A DNA stretch of 61,084 bases from a virus: positions 1 through 61,084 of the IMG/VR virus record IMGVR_UViG_3300021519_000011. One strand, written 5' to 3'. Shown piece after piece: positions 50,390 to 56,729 of the stretch. How positions within the stretch are numbered: position 1 is the first letter of the stretch; every line of letters starts with the position of its first letter. The notes under the pieces are model-generated. The model made no database searches. It was not told the origin of the DNA and saw only the letters and a program-made list of their open reading frames with translations. Made by a program: the position numbers and the translations under genes.

Positions 50390-51256
50390 CTACCCCTTTG
50401 TTTTAGAAACAGAAGGGGGGGTGTTCCCTGTAGGAACTTCTTGCCAATCGGGGTGGTTTTTTGTACCCCCACCCCCCTCTTCATCATCATTTCTATGTGG
50501 TAACGTTTCCACATGCGTGTAACTCGTTGATTCTATTGGGGCGTTTTTGGCTAAATTCGTTTTCTTTGGTGATTGTGTGTCTGGAATAGTATGTAGTAAT
50601 TGCGCCCGATCATTTTGGGACAAGGTGGGGTCGGGAGTGGGTGGGGTCGCGCCCGTGCCGTCCTCGAATGGTGCTGGCCTTGGAAGCCCGCTTATCTCCG
50701 CTAGCAACTCGATAGCCTCTAAGTCCTCGCCTATATCAACTGTATTCGCTTGCATGGCTTCTTTTATCTGCGCTAATAGATCGGCGCGTAGTTTATCGCT
50801 GGACTTGTGAACGATCTGCTCGCTTACGGACTTGTATACGGATAACTCAGCCACTTGGCCTAGCTTCGATAGGGCTTGTATGCGCTCTCCTGCCTTACTA
50901 TTGGGGTCTGTAGCTTCCTTTGTAAGCTGAGATACTACAAGGGAACGTAACCGCCTTATCATTTCACTACTCGTTTGATAATCAACATATGCTTTAGCCC
51001 TCTCGAGCGCCTCTACTTCTGCCTGTATTCTGCTATCTTTTGCCAATCTGCTCGCATTGTCGCTCATGGTCTTGCGCTTGCCCTTGTGCTGGTAGGCTTT
51101 ATCGAATGCTTCCGTTTGATTGAGGCCATCTACTAATCCCCGCGCAAACTGTTTCTGCTTATGGGTTAGGTTCCGCTGATTGCCTAATATGGCCTCGGCA
51201 GGTAACTGCGCTAGGCTCTGTTTAATCTGCTCTTTACTTAGCTTTTGTATCTTCAT
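50390..51256 (-). CDS. terS: Terminase small subunit
   Basis: 288 aa. N-terminal K-Q-F-A-R-G-L-V-D-G-L-N-Q-T-E-A-F then A-S-R-L-A-K-D-S-R-I is the helix-turn-helix of Terminase_2-type small subunits, followed by a helical oligomerisation region to about residue 190 and a disordered Pro/Thr/Asn-rich tail. It would recognise the packaging site and load the large subunit. Its presumed promoter overlaps a LexA-box-like site (51298-51317). Confidence 0.8.
   Translation of the reverse strand: MKIQKLSKEQIKQSLAQLPAEAILGNQRNLTHKQKQFARGLVDGLNQTEAFDKAYQHKGKRKTMSDNASRLAKDSRIQAEVEALERAKAYVDYQTSSEMIRRLRSLVVSQLTKEATDPNSKAGERIQALSKLGQVAELSVYKSVSEQIVHKSSDKLRADLLAQIKEAMQANTVDIGEDLEAIELLAEISGLPRPAPFEDGTGATPPTPDPTLSQNDRAQLLHTIPDTQSPKKTNLAKNAPIESTSYTHVETLPHRNDDEEGGGGTKNHPDWQEVPTGNTPPSVSKTKG
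50493..50514. promoter_or_regulatory. Inverted repeat ATGTGG/CCACAT
   Basis: ATGTGG (50495-50500) and CCACAT (50509-50514) flank TAACGTTT. The first 15 bases match 513-527 exactly. It lies inside the terS 3' coding region, 160 bp before mini-LexA. Possibly an operator or origin site. Confidence 0.4.
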
Positions 51257-51592
51257 TTGATGGGTATAGATTAGGAATTAGGCCATATTATCACAACTAC
51301 TGTATAAGCATACAGTAAAACGGTGGATTACAAGTATCTGCTTTTGTTTCTCTCCCTATAAGATTACCAACTAAGCTATTCCAGAACGGAAGATTAGCGG
51401 GCTTTTAATTTAATCTAGCCCCTGACACTTTTTAAAACGAGCGTCTTTACATATAAGACGTAAGGTAAATTATTTAAAGATATACCCTCACAAAATCGAT
51501 TTTCAACTGTCCTATATGTAAGACCTAAGATTTTAGTTAATCAATCGTCTTAGTAGTAGAAGTCCCTTAAACCTAACGGAGATTTAAACAAA
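51257..51592. promoter_or_regulatory. Divergent regulatory region between terS and the rightward small-gene block
   Basis: 336 bp without a gene. Leftward: GATAAT (51292-51287) as a possible -10 for terS, overlapped upstream by the 51298-51317 palindrome. Rightward: a hairpin CGTCTT/AAGACG (51444-51462), then two direct repeats, AAGACGTAAG (51457-51466) and AAGACCTAAG (51520-51529), before a GGAG site near the 51593 start. Nothing resembling a tRNA passes inspection. Confidence 0.6.
51298..51317. promoter_or_regulatory. LexA-box-like palindrome before terS (site 4)
   Basis: TACTGTATAAGCATACAGTA differs from the E. coli SOS-box consensus only at three central bases, and both 8-base arms are perfect inverted repeats. 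It overlaps the expected -35 of the terS promoter and lies 42 bases from its start. A repressor binding here would hold down the packaging operon. Confidence 0.65.
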
Positions 51593-51787
51593 GTGAATAC
51601 AAAACTAGAAAACGCAATAAAACAAAGCCGCCTATCCTATTTAGCCCTGACTGATGACGAAAAGAAAGAGCGCGACTGTATACGCTTATGTAATTCTTTT
51701 GCTATGGTTAAAGAGCTATTTCCCGATCTAGATGGTAAACGGGCTTTAATCATGGCTGGCGCGGTAGTCGAGAGCTTATTTAAATAA
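51593..51787 (+). CDS. Small helical protein, function unknown
   Basis: 64 aa, GTG start after an AACGGAGA site. L-S-Y-L-A-L-T-D-D-E-K-K-E-R-D then K-R-A-L-I-M-A-G-A-V-V-E-S-L. Compact helical protein. First gene of the rightward small-gene block and followed by a terminator. Confidence 0.6.
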   Translation: MNTKLENAIKQSRLSYLALTDDEKKERDCIRLCNSFAMVKELFPDLDGKRALIMAGAVVESLFK

Positions 51788-51792
51788 TGGAG

Positions 51793-51829
51793 ATAGCGGG
51801 CTAATAACCCGCTATTAACCCTATTTTTT
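51793..51829 (+). terminator. Probable intrinsic terminator
   Basis: ATAGCGGG (51793-51800) and CCCGCTAT (51808-51815) form an 8-bp stem with a 7-base loop, with TTTTTT 8 bases later (51824-51829). The spacer is longer than usual, so it may be partial. It would isolate the 51593 gene. Confidence 0.6.
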
Positions 51830-51932
51830 ACTCAAGTATTAGACAATTTAAATATATTGTGATCTAATCGAGGTTATGCAATACATCAATACAATTTTTT
51901 AACCCTGTAACCCTTATATATAAAGGCACAAT

Positions 51933-52784
51933 ATGAATTTATTCGATATTCAAGAGGACGAAATACTGGCAGCACCAGCCACGGCAGCAGTCGCGCCCGT
52001 AATTACGCTTTATAAGGAAGCCTGTAAAAAGTGCAACGGCTCAGGCCGCTGGGTTGGTGGATACGTTAATCACACCGTCCGCACCTGCTTCGCTTGCGAG
52101 GGTCGCGGCTTTCACGAATACAAAACTAGTGGCACTCAACGCGCAGCCGCCCGCCAATCAGCAGAAAACCGCAAGGTATCGCAGGCAGCCGCAGCCACCA
52201 GCAGCGCGCAGGCATGGGCAGCCGCTAACCCCGCAGCATATGATTGGTTATCTAATGCCCGTGGCGATTTTGCCGCTTCATTATCTCAAGCCCTTACTAA
52301 ATACGGCAGCCTGACAGAAAAGCAATTAGCCGCCGTTTTAAAATGCGCAGCTGCTGATCTTGACCGCAAGGCAGCCGCCGAACAACGTGCCGCAGCCGCG
52401 CCGCAGCTTGATATATCCCGCATTGAATTAACCTTCCAGACCGCCAAAGATAAGGGCATTAAACGCCCAAAATTGCGCCTCGATACCTTTACGTTTTCCC
52501 CTGCGCCTGATAGCGGTAAAAATGCTGGTGCGATTTATGTTAAGGCCAAAGATGAGGACGGCACGTATTTGGGCAAAATTATGCAAGGTCGTTTTTTAGC
52601 TAGCCGCGATTGTGCAGCCGATCAACAGGCCGCGGTTATTGCAGCCGCTAGCGACCCCGCAGCAGCCGCCATAGCTTACGGCAGACGCTTTGGGGCTTGC
52701 TCTATCTGTGGCAGGGAATTGACTGTAGGGGAGAGCATAGACCGCGGTATCGGCCCGATTTGTGCTGGTAAATTTGGATTTTAA
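51933..52784 (+). CDS. DnaJ-like zinc finger/DUF6011-type protein
   Basis: 283 aa. N-terminal C-K-K-C-N-G-S-G then C-F-A-C-E-G-R-G is a DnaJ-type CxxCxGxG pair; an Ala-rich middle (about 70-165); and C-terminal C-S-I-C-G-R-E-L-T, S-I-D-R-G-I-G-P-I-C, the DUF6011 signature. Its GCA/GCC-rich codons contrast with the AT-rich neighbours. Function unknown; two zinc sites suggest nucleic-acid or protein binding. Confidence 0.8.
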   Translation: MNLFDIQEDEILAAPATAAVAPVITLYKEACKKCNGSGRWVGGYVNHTVRTCFACEGRGFHEYKTSGTQRAAARQSAENRKVSQAAAATSSAQAWAAANPAAYDWLSNARGDFAASLSQALTKYGSLTEKQLAAVLKCAAADLDRKAAAEQRAAAAPQLDISRIELTFQTAKDKGIKRPKLRLDTFTFSPAPDSGKNAGAIYVKAKDEDGTYLGKIMQGRFLASRDCAADQQAAVIAAASDPAAAAIAYGRRFGACSICGRELTVGESIDRGIGPICAGKFGF

Positions 52785-52797
52785 ATAACAGATCGAA

Positions 52798-52830
52798 ACC
52801 CGCGCAAGCGGGTCTAAGGGTTTAGCCCTT
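52798..52830 (+). other. Two tandem hairpins after the zinc-finger gene
   Basis: ACCCGC-GCAA-GCGGGT (52798-52813) has a GNRA tetraloop. Five-base AAGGG/CCCTT (52816-52830) follows. No U-tract, so probably an RNA-stability or attenuation element before the 52866 gene. Confidence 0.5.
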
Positions 52831-52865
52831 ACTGATGAGATCACTAACCTAGAGGAGTATTACAA

Positions 52866-53174
52866 ATGGAACGAATTACAGACAAACAACTGGACAATCT
52901 AGCCACTTGGCTTAATGAATTAACCGATAGCCCTAAAGAATATTCATACAGAGATCAGGACGGGAAATTCCGTTCTAATGTAGGCAACTACCATATCAGC
53001 CACGCTTATGGCGGCGTATGCTTGCACCGTATTGTGAACGAGGGCGGCGGTATAAATTGCCCTATCGTTGGCGGGCATATCCCTAAGCGGGCATTGTTTG
53101 AACAAATGCACGCATATATTAAGGGCTTATTGGATGCCAAAAAATTAACCCAAAAAGAGGAGATCACAGCATGA
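52866..53174 (+). CDS. Conserved phage protein, function unknown
   Basis: 102 aa. L-A-T-W-L-N-E-L-T-D-S-P, N-Y-H-I-S-H-A-Y-G-G-V-C-L-H-R and G-H-I-P-K-R-A-L are hallmarks of a common phage early family. It follows the leader ACTAACCTAGAGGAG (52843-52857), which recurs at 53990. Confidence 0.72.
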   Translation: MERITDKQLDNLATWLNELTDSPKEYSYRDQDGKFRSNVGNYHISHAYGGVCLHRIVNEGGGINCPIVGGHIPKRALFEQMHAYIKGLLDAKKLTQKEEITA

Positions 53175-53356
53175 GCCAATATATAGAAAATCAATTTTTT
53201 AGCGTATTACCCGAGCCAATCCTAAAAGGCACTGATTTAGACCTAAAAATTCAAGTATCGGGCAAGTTTGGTAAGACCAACTGGCTAAACATTGACAAAG
53301 AAGATGCCCTATTGATTCAGCGCATTTTAGAAAATTCTTACGATAGGAGACGTTAA
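53171..53356 (+). CDS. Small protein, function unknown
   Basis: 61 aa, in ATGA overlap with the previous gene. Strands (K-I-Q-V-S-G-K-F, W-L-N-I) then a helix ending in D-R-R-R. No motif. Confidence 0.65.
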   Translation: MSQYIENQFFSVLPEPILKGTDLDLKIQVSGKFGKTNWLNIDKEDALLIQRILENSYDRRR

Positions 53357-53359
53357 GCC

Positions 53360-53470
53360 ATGACTAATCACCAATGGACGCATTACACCCTAGCAAGGGC
53401 TTACAGCAAGGGAATATTGACAGCGCAACAGGTCGCGGAGTTTATCGCTATATATAGGGGGTTTAAATGA
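53360..53470 (+). CDS. Very small protein
   Basis: 36 aa. T-H-Y-T-L-A-R-A-Y-S-K-G-I-L-T-A-Q-Q-V-A-E-F-I reads as two short helices (quoted in pieces: Y-T-L-A-R-A-Y, A-Q-Q-V-A-E-F). It ends in an ATGA overlap with the next gene and has GGAGACG before it. Confidence 0.55.
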   Translation: MTNHQWTHYTLARAYSKGILTAQQVAEFIAIYRGFK

Positions 53471-53781
53471 TTGAGGACTTCACAGGGCAGGGCATTCTAG
53501 AGGATGCCTACTCATACAACAGACCAGCCGAGATCATAGCAAACGGGCTTTTAAACGGGCTTATCCGCGCGGGATACACCAAAGAACAGGCCATAAACCT
53601 ATTCTATTCTAAAGCCCTTAGATGGGCATTAGACGGCGCACTAGGGGAACACTTGCACGAGATCGGGTACCAATACGGGCAGATCATGGCGCAGGAATAC
53701 AAGCCGGAAGAGTTTAACTACACATTACCGCCCGAGCAACGCTATGCGCTGATGGATCACAATCACCGAGAATCAGCCTAA
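53467..53781 (+). CDS. Helical phage protein, function unknown
   Basis: 104 aa. Helical, with G-Y-T-K-E-Q-A-I-N-L-F-Y and L-G-E-H-L-H-E-I-G. No recognised family. Last gene before a 230-bp gap. Confidence 0.65.
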   Translation: MIEDFTGQGILEDAYSYNRPAEIIANGLLNGLIRAGYTKEQAINLFYSKALRWALDGALGEHLHEIGYQYGQIMAQEYKPEEFNYTLPPEQRYALMDHNHRESA

Positions 53782-53824
53782 ACAGTACCCTGAAATGCCT
53801 CATTTAAAGGGGGTATTTTGGAGT

Positions 53825-53836
53825 AGGGTTTACCCT
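53825..53836. promoter_or_regulatory. AGGGTAAACCCT dyad site (minus orientation), in a 230-bp gap
   Basis: The gap 53782-54011 holds the exact 12-mer in reverse (AGGGTTTACCCT). Then TTGCAT and TAAGAT spaced 17 (53942-53970) give a weak rightward promoter, and ACTAACCTAGAGGAG (53990-54004) leads to the 54012 start. Confidence 0.45.
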
Positions 53837-54011
53837 ATGTTTTCGCATTAATTAATTAGTGCGTGGATTTTTTGCAGCATGAGGCTATTTTTCCGCTGTT
53901 TAGCTGAGACGCAAGAGTGGGTCAGGCTTAGTGAAATAGTTTTGCATTACGCAATATATGGTAGTAAGATTTATATTGTATTGAGGAATACTAACCTAGA
54001 GGAGAAACAAA

Positions 54012-54299
54012 ATGACTAAATTAACGATTGAAATAGAATTACCAGAGGGTCAGGCTATCCCAAGTGCTGACGATATTGCAAGGCTTACCAATCCTGATTG
54101 GATTGCGTCATGGTGGCATATTGACGATGTAAAAGAGCAATATTTGGGTGATGAAGAATACAGCAAACTAACCGACGAGGAAGCTCGAGAAGTTTTAAGG
54201 CTTGCTGATAAATACCACGACTGTGAAAACGGCCTTAATTGGGAAGTATTTGACTCATGGGCTGAACATGTAAAAGCACAACGCAAGGAGGCAGCATGA
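54012..54299 (+). CDS. Conserved phage protein, function unknown
   Basis: 95 aa. L-T-I-E-I-E-L-P-E-G, W-W-H-I-D-D-V-K, L-T-D-E-E-A-R-E-V-L-R-L-A-D-K matches a common early phage family. Overlaps the next gene by 4 bases. Confidence 0.7.
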   Translation: MTKLTIEIELPEGQAIPSADDIARLTNPDWIASWWHIDDVKEQYLGDEEYSKLTDEEAREVLRLADKYHDCENGLNWEVFDSWAEHVKAQRKEAA

Positions 54300-54481
54300 G
54301 CTACGACTCTGATTATGAAAATATTTACATGGTGGAATTTGATTCAGGTCGAATCATTCATGTAAGCCAATTTACAGTTGAAGATGTAATTGAATATTGT
54401 GCTGACACATATGAAGGCCAAGCTATCAAATCAATCTATGAAGAAGTTTATGTTGCTGACGAGGAAGAAGAAGATGCCTAA
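54296..54481 (+). CDS. Small acidic protein
   Basis: 61 aa, in ATGA overlap with the previous gene. Acidic, with the end V-A-D-E-E-E-E-D-A. Acidic small early proteins are often host-protein inhibitors; no direct evidence here. Confidence 0.62.
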   Translation: MSYDSDYENIYMVEFDSGRIIHVSQFTVEDVIEYCADTYEGQAIKSIYEEVYVADEEEEDA

Positions 54482-54635
54482 ATATGAAATTAGTTATACA
54501 TCATGGGTAACGATTGAAGTGGAAGCACTAACAGAAGATGACGCACTGGAAACTGGTGATCTTGTGCTTGAAAGAATGACTGGTGCTGATTTTAGAGAAT
54601 GTTGTGATTATCAAGGAATAAGGAGGGAAGCATGA
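54474..54635 (+). CDS. Small protein, function unknown
   Basis: 53 aa from the ATG at 54474, overlapping the previous gene by 8 bases. Y-E-I-S-Y-T-S-W-V-T-I-E-V-E-A then E-D-D-A-L-E-T-G is a two-strand-one-helix pattern. It ends in ATGA overlap. Confidence 0.6.
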   Translation: MPKYEISYTSWVTIEVEALTEDDALETGDLVLERMTGADFRECCDYQGIRREA

Positions 54636-54838
54636 AATATAAGGTATATCTACTTGATAAAACTTTAGAGGCCGATACGCCTATCGAGTTGCACAACATG
54701 GTTTGGGATTGGCAGATAGATCACCAAGTTTCAGAGGAAGATTGGACTAGCCCCGCGGTTTGGTTTGGTAATGAGGTAATCGGGGCAGTAAATTACAACG
54801 GGAGGATATGTGCGTCAGAACCAAAAAAGGAGGATTGA
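54632..54838 (+). CDS. Small protein, function unknown
   Basis: 68 aa. Y-K-V-Y-L-L-D-K-T-L, a Trp-rich centre (M-V-W-D-W-Q-I) and a Lys/Glu tail. ATGA overlap with the previous gene. Confidence 0.6.
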   Translation: MKYKVYLLDKTLEADTPIELHNMVWDWQIDHQVSEEDWTSPAVWFGNEVIGAVNYNGRICASEPKKED

Positions 54839-54980
54839 GGACTTAACCAATAGCATTGTTTACATGGAAACCATGTATCTAGCAGTAGAAGGCTATAAAA
54901 AAGAGATTGTAGAAAAAAACTTACAAAGGACTACGGAGGAATTATGCAACTTGATAAAAGTTATTTCATTACCCAAATAG
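54810..54980 (+). CDS. Possible small helical protein
   Basis: 56 aa from a GTG at 54810, with GGAGG just before. It overlaps the previous gene by 29 bases and the next by 37. R-R-I-E-D-L-T-N-S-I-V-Y-M-E then E-G-Y-K-K-E-I resembles small phage early proteins. Confidence 0.45.
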   Translation: MRQNQKRRIEDLTNSIVYMETMYLAVEGYKKEIVEKNLQRTTEELCNLIKVISLPK

Positions 54981-55180
54981 AACAGTATCTACTTAAAATG
55001 GACAAAGACGAAATGAAACCATATGCCGTTAAAGTGAATTATAGTGGTACTAAGTGGTATTTTTTAGACGCGCCGGACGAAAGCGAAGCTGAGGAAGTAG
55101 CTTGCGAAATGTTTGGAAACGAGTTTAAATTGAAGGATGTAGAAATGGAAGCATTTGCGGAAGGAGATAGTGATGACTAA
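54944..55180 (+). CDS. Small acidic protein, function unknown
   Basis: 78 aa behind GGAGGAATT. Y-A-V-K-V-N-Y-S-G-T-K-W-Y then E-S-E-A-E-E-V-A-C-E-M-F suggest a strand-helix domain; tail is acidic. Confidence 0.62.
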   Translation: MQLDKSYFITQIEQYLLKMDKDEMKPYAVKVNYSGTKWYFLDAPDESEAEEVACEMFGNEFKLKDVEMEAFAEGDSDD

Positions 55181-55361
55181 TGAAAAGGAATTTTTTGACG
55201 CTCTTTTAAAAATGGAGAAGATAAGACCGACTGAACCATTGACGGACGCAGAGATCGAGCAAATTTATTTTGATGTATCTCGATTAACCTCAATTAGCCC
55301 GCTACTTGACTTTGTTAGACGGATTGAACACGCACATGGAATAGGAGTTAATGATGAATGA
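55173..55361 (+). CDS. Small protein, function unknown
   Basis: 62 aa from the ATG at 55173, overlapping the previous gene by 8 bases. Helical, with D-A-E-I-E-Q-I-Y and P-L-L-D-F-V-R-R-I-E-H-A-H. Confidence 0.6.
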   Translation: MTNEKEFFDALLKMEKIRPTEPLTDAEIEQIYFDVSRLTSISPLLDFVRRIEHAHGIGVNDE

Positions 55362-55434
55362 TAACTTACAAACTGGTGATTTGATCTGTGCTTTCCTATT
55401 TGGAATATTCATTGTCGCGTGGTGTTTTGTATGA
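55351..55434 (+). CDS. Possible single-helix membrane peptide
   Basis: 27 aa from the ATG at 55351 (or 55354), after GGAG. L-I-C-A-F-L-F-G-I-F-I-V-A-W-C-F is one membrane helix. It overlaps both neighbours. Short length keeps confidence low. Confidence 0.4.
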   Translation: MMNDNLQTGDLICAFLFGIFIVAWCFV

Positions 55435-55613
55435 CGCGGGACAGGCTTATAGGTTTAGTAGACCAAATGGATTCTATGGGAGGGTTTGCTGGTAAAATAG
55501 GTCAAGCTGCTTTATTAGCTGACAAAGACAATCTTCAAAGGCTGATGGATGCCTTTCCTGAGTATTTTATTGAGCAAAAGGCTATCTCTTGGACGCGACT
55601 ATTATTTACCTGA
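55431..55613 (+). CDS. Small protein, function unknown
   Basis: 60 aa from the ATG at 55431, in ATGA overlap. L-I-G-L-V-D-Q-M-D, G-K-I-G-Q-A-A-L-L-A-D-K and Y-F-I-E. No family recognised. Confidence 0.6.
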   Translation: MTRDRLIGLVDQMDSMGGFAGKIGQAALLADKDNLQRLMDAFPEYFIEQKAISWTRLLFT

Positions 55614-55780
55614 AAGATGGAAAAGACGGGAAGATTGAGGTATCTATGGAACTGATTGGCGATCCAAGCCAATCATTCCTAGTTGGTAACGCTATCGTTA
55701 ATAACCTTTATGTATTAGAAAATACCGTATTTGTTAACAACGAGTTTACCCAACAACCACCTACGACAAGAGTGCAATAA
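55589..55780 (+). CDS. Small strand-rich protein
   Basis: 63 aa from a TTG at 55589 after AAAGG; ATG at 55647 would give a shorter form. T-I-I-Y-L-K-D-G-K-D-G-K-I-E-V looks like a beta hairpin. Its end overlaps the convergent primase gene by 20 bases. Confidence 0.5.
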   Translation: MDATIIYLKDGKDGKIEVSMELIGDPSQSFLVGNAIVNNLYVLENTVFVNNEFTQQPPTTRVQ

Positions 55781-56549
55781 GGCTTTTACCTGCTATATCA
55801 GCACCAACCCGTAACTCGAAATCATTAAAATCTTCGCCTGTATTTGGGGAAACCCAATACGGGCGATTTGTTTTCTTAGCCGTCCTAATTCCTACGGGGT
55901 CATGGTCAGCGATTATCAGGCCGTCAGGGAACTGCTGAGATACTTCCAATAGGTTGCTAGCCGAGAAGCAAACAATGATCTTGTAGCGTGTTTTAATGGC
56001 TTTCAATGCCCGTCTTATGGACATAGCAGTCGCGTATCCTTCACACAAGAGTGGAACACCCTTGTTATCAAATACTGCAACCGCGCCCTTATTCTTCTGC
56101 CCAGAAAGAAACTTCTTATTCCCATCAGCATCTATCAGTTGGAGGCCAGAGATTGCGCCATCTATCCGCATAGGAATAACTAACTTCCCCTCCCAGACCA
56201 ATGCTTCCTCTTCTGGAAAACCTTTCCGGCCTAGATAAGCATGAGTGGCTTTAGTCGCTTGCTTAAGTATCCAGCCAGCTTTGGATGCCGCCTTCTGGTT
56301 ACGTTCTTCAGTATTCTTTTGGGATTGTTGTATCTTAACTCTGTATAAGGGATCATTTCTAGCTTCGCCTTTCCAAAATAATGCTTTCTCATGGACTGCC
56401 CAATTCTTAACCGCGCCCGAATTACCATCAAATATATAAGAACCATTACGTTTCTTTGGATGATCTAAAGTAGGAACTCTAGTCCACCGATCATACACAA
56501 GGTGATCTATGATTAAACCGTGCTGCTCTGCAAACGCTTGAAAGCTCAT
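55761..56549 (-). CDS. Toprim-domain primase-like protein
   Basis: 262 aa. Toprim motifs: L-C-E-G-Y-A-T-A (169-175, E170) and I-I-A-D-H-D-P (212-218, D215/D217). G-R-K-G-F precedes L-V-I-P-M-R. This is a primase/DUF-type Toprim protein often encoded with a superfamily 2 helicase. No zinc-binding N-terminus is visible, so it may need a partner. Confidence 0.82.
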   Translation of the reverse strand: MSFQAFAEQHGLIIDHLVYDRWTRVPTLDHPKKRNGSYIFDGNSGAVKNWAVHEKALFWKGEARNDPLYRVKIQQSQKNTEERNQKAASKAGWILKQATKATHAYLGRKGFPEEEALVWEGKLVIPMRIDGAISGLQLIDADGNKKFLSGQKNKGAVAVFDNKGVPLLCEGYATAMSIRRALKAIKTRYKIIVCFSASNLLEVSQQFPDGLIIADHDPVGIRTAKKTNRPYWVSPNTGEDFNDFELRVGADIAGKSLIALLS

Positions 56550-56557
56550 GTAATGTC

Positions 56558-56719
56558 CTAATGTATATTGGAACGCATTTGTTGTAATAAAGATTCTTGT
56601 AGCTCTTCTAAGAAATCAATGTAATCTTTGTTTGATGGTTTACGTTTACCTGTCTTTTCCCGCACCGATTTAGTTAGATACTTATCAAAAGCTCTTAATT
56701 CATCTTCTATATTCTTCAT
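56558..56719 (-). CDS. Small protein between primase and helicase
   Basis: 53 aa. N-I-E-D-E-L-R-A-F-D-K-Y-L, a basic segment and L-E-E-L-Q-E-S-L-L-Q-Q. Helical; probably a replication accessory by position. Confidence 0.6.
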   Translation of the reverse strand: MKNIEDELRAFDKYLTKSVREKTGKRKPSNKDYIDFLEELQESLLQQMRSNIH

Positions 56720-56729
56720 TTAAATTCCT

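Noticed and set aside
51331-51400. Minus-strand stretch with TAGCTTAGTTGGTAATC, resembling a tRNA D-arm
   Set aside because: No matching acceptor stem, anticodon stem or T-loop can be drawn.
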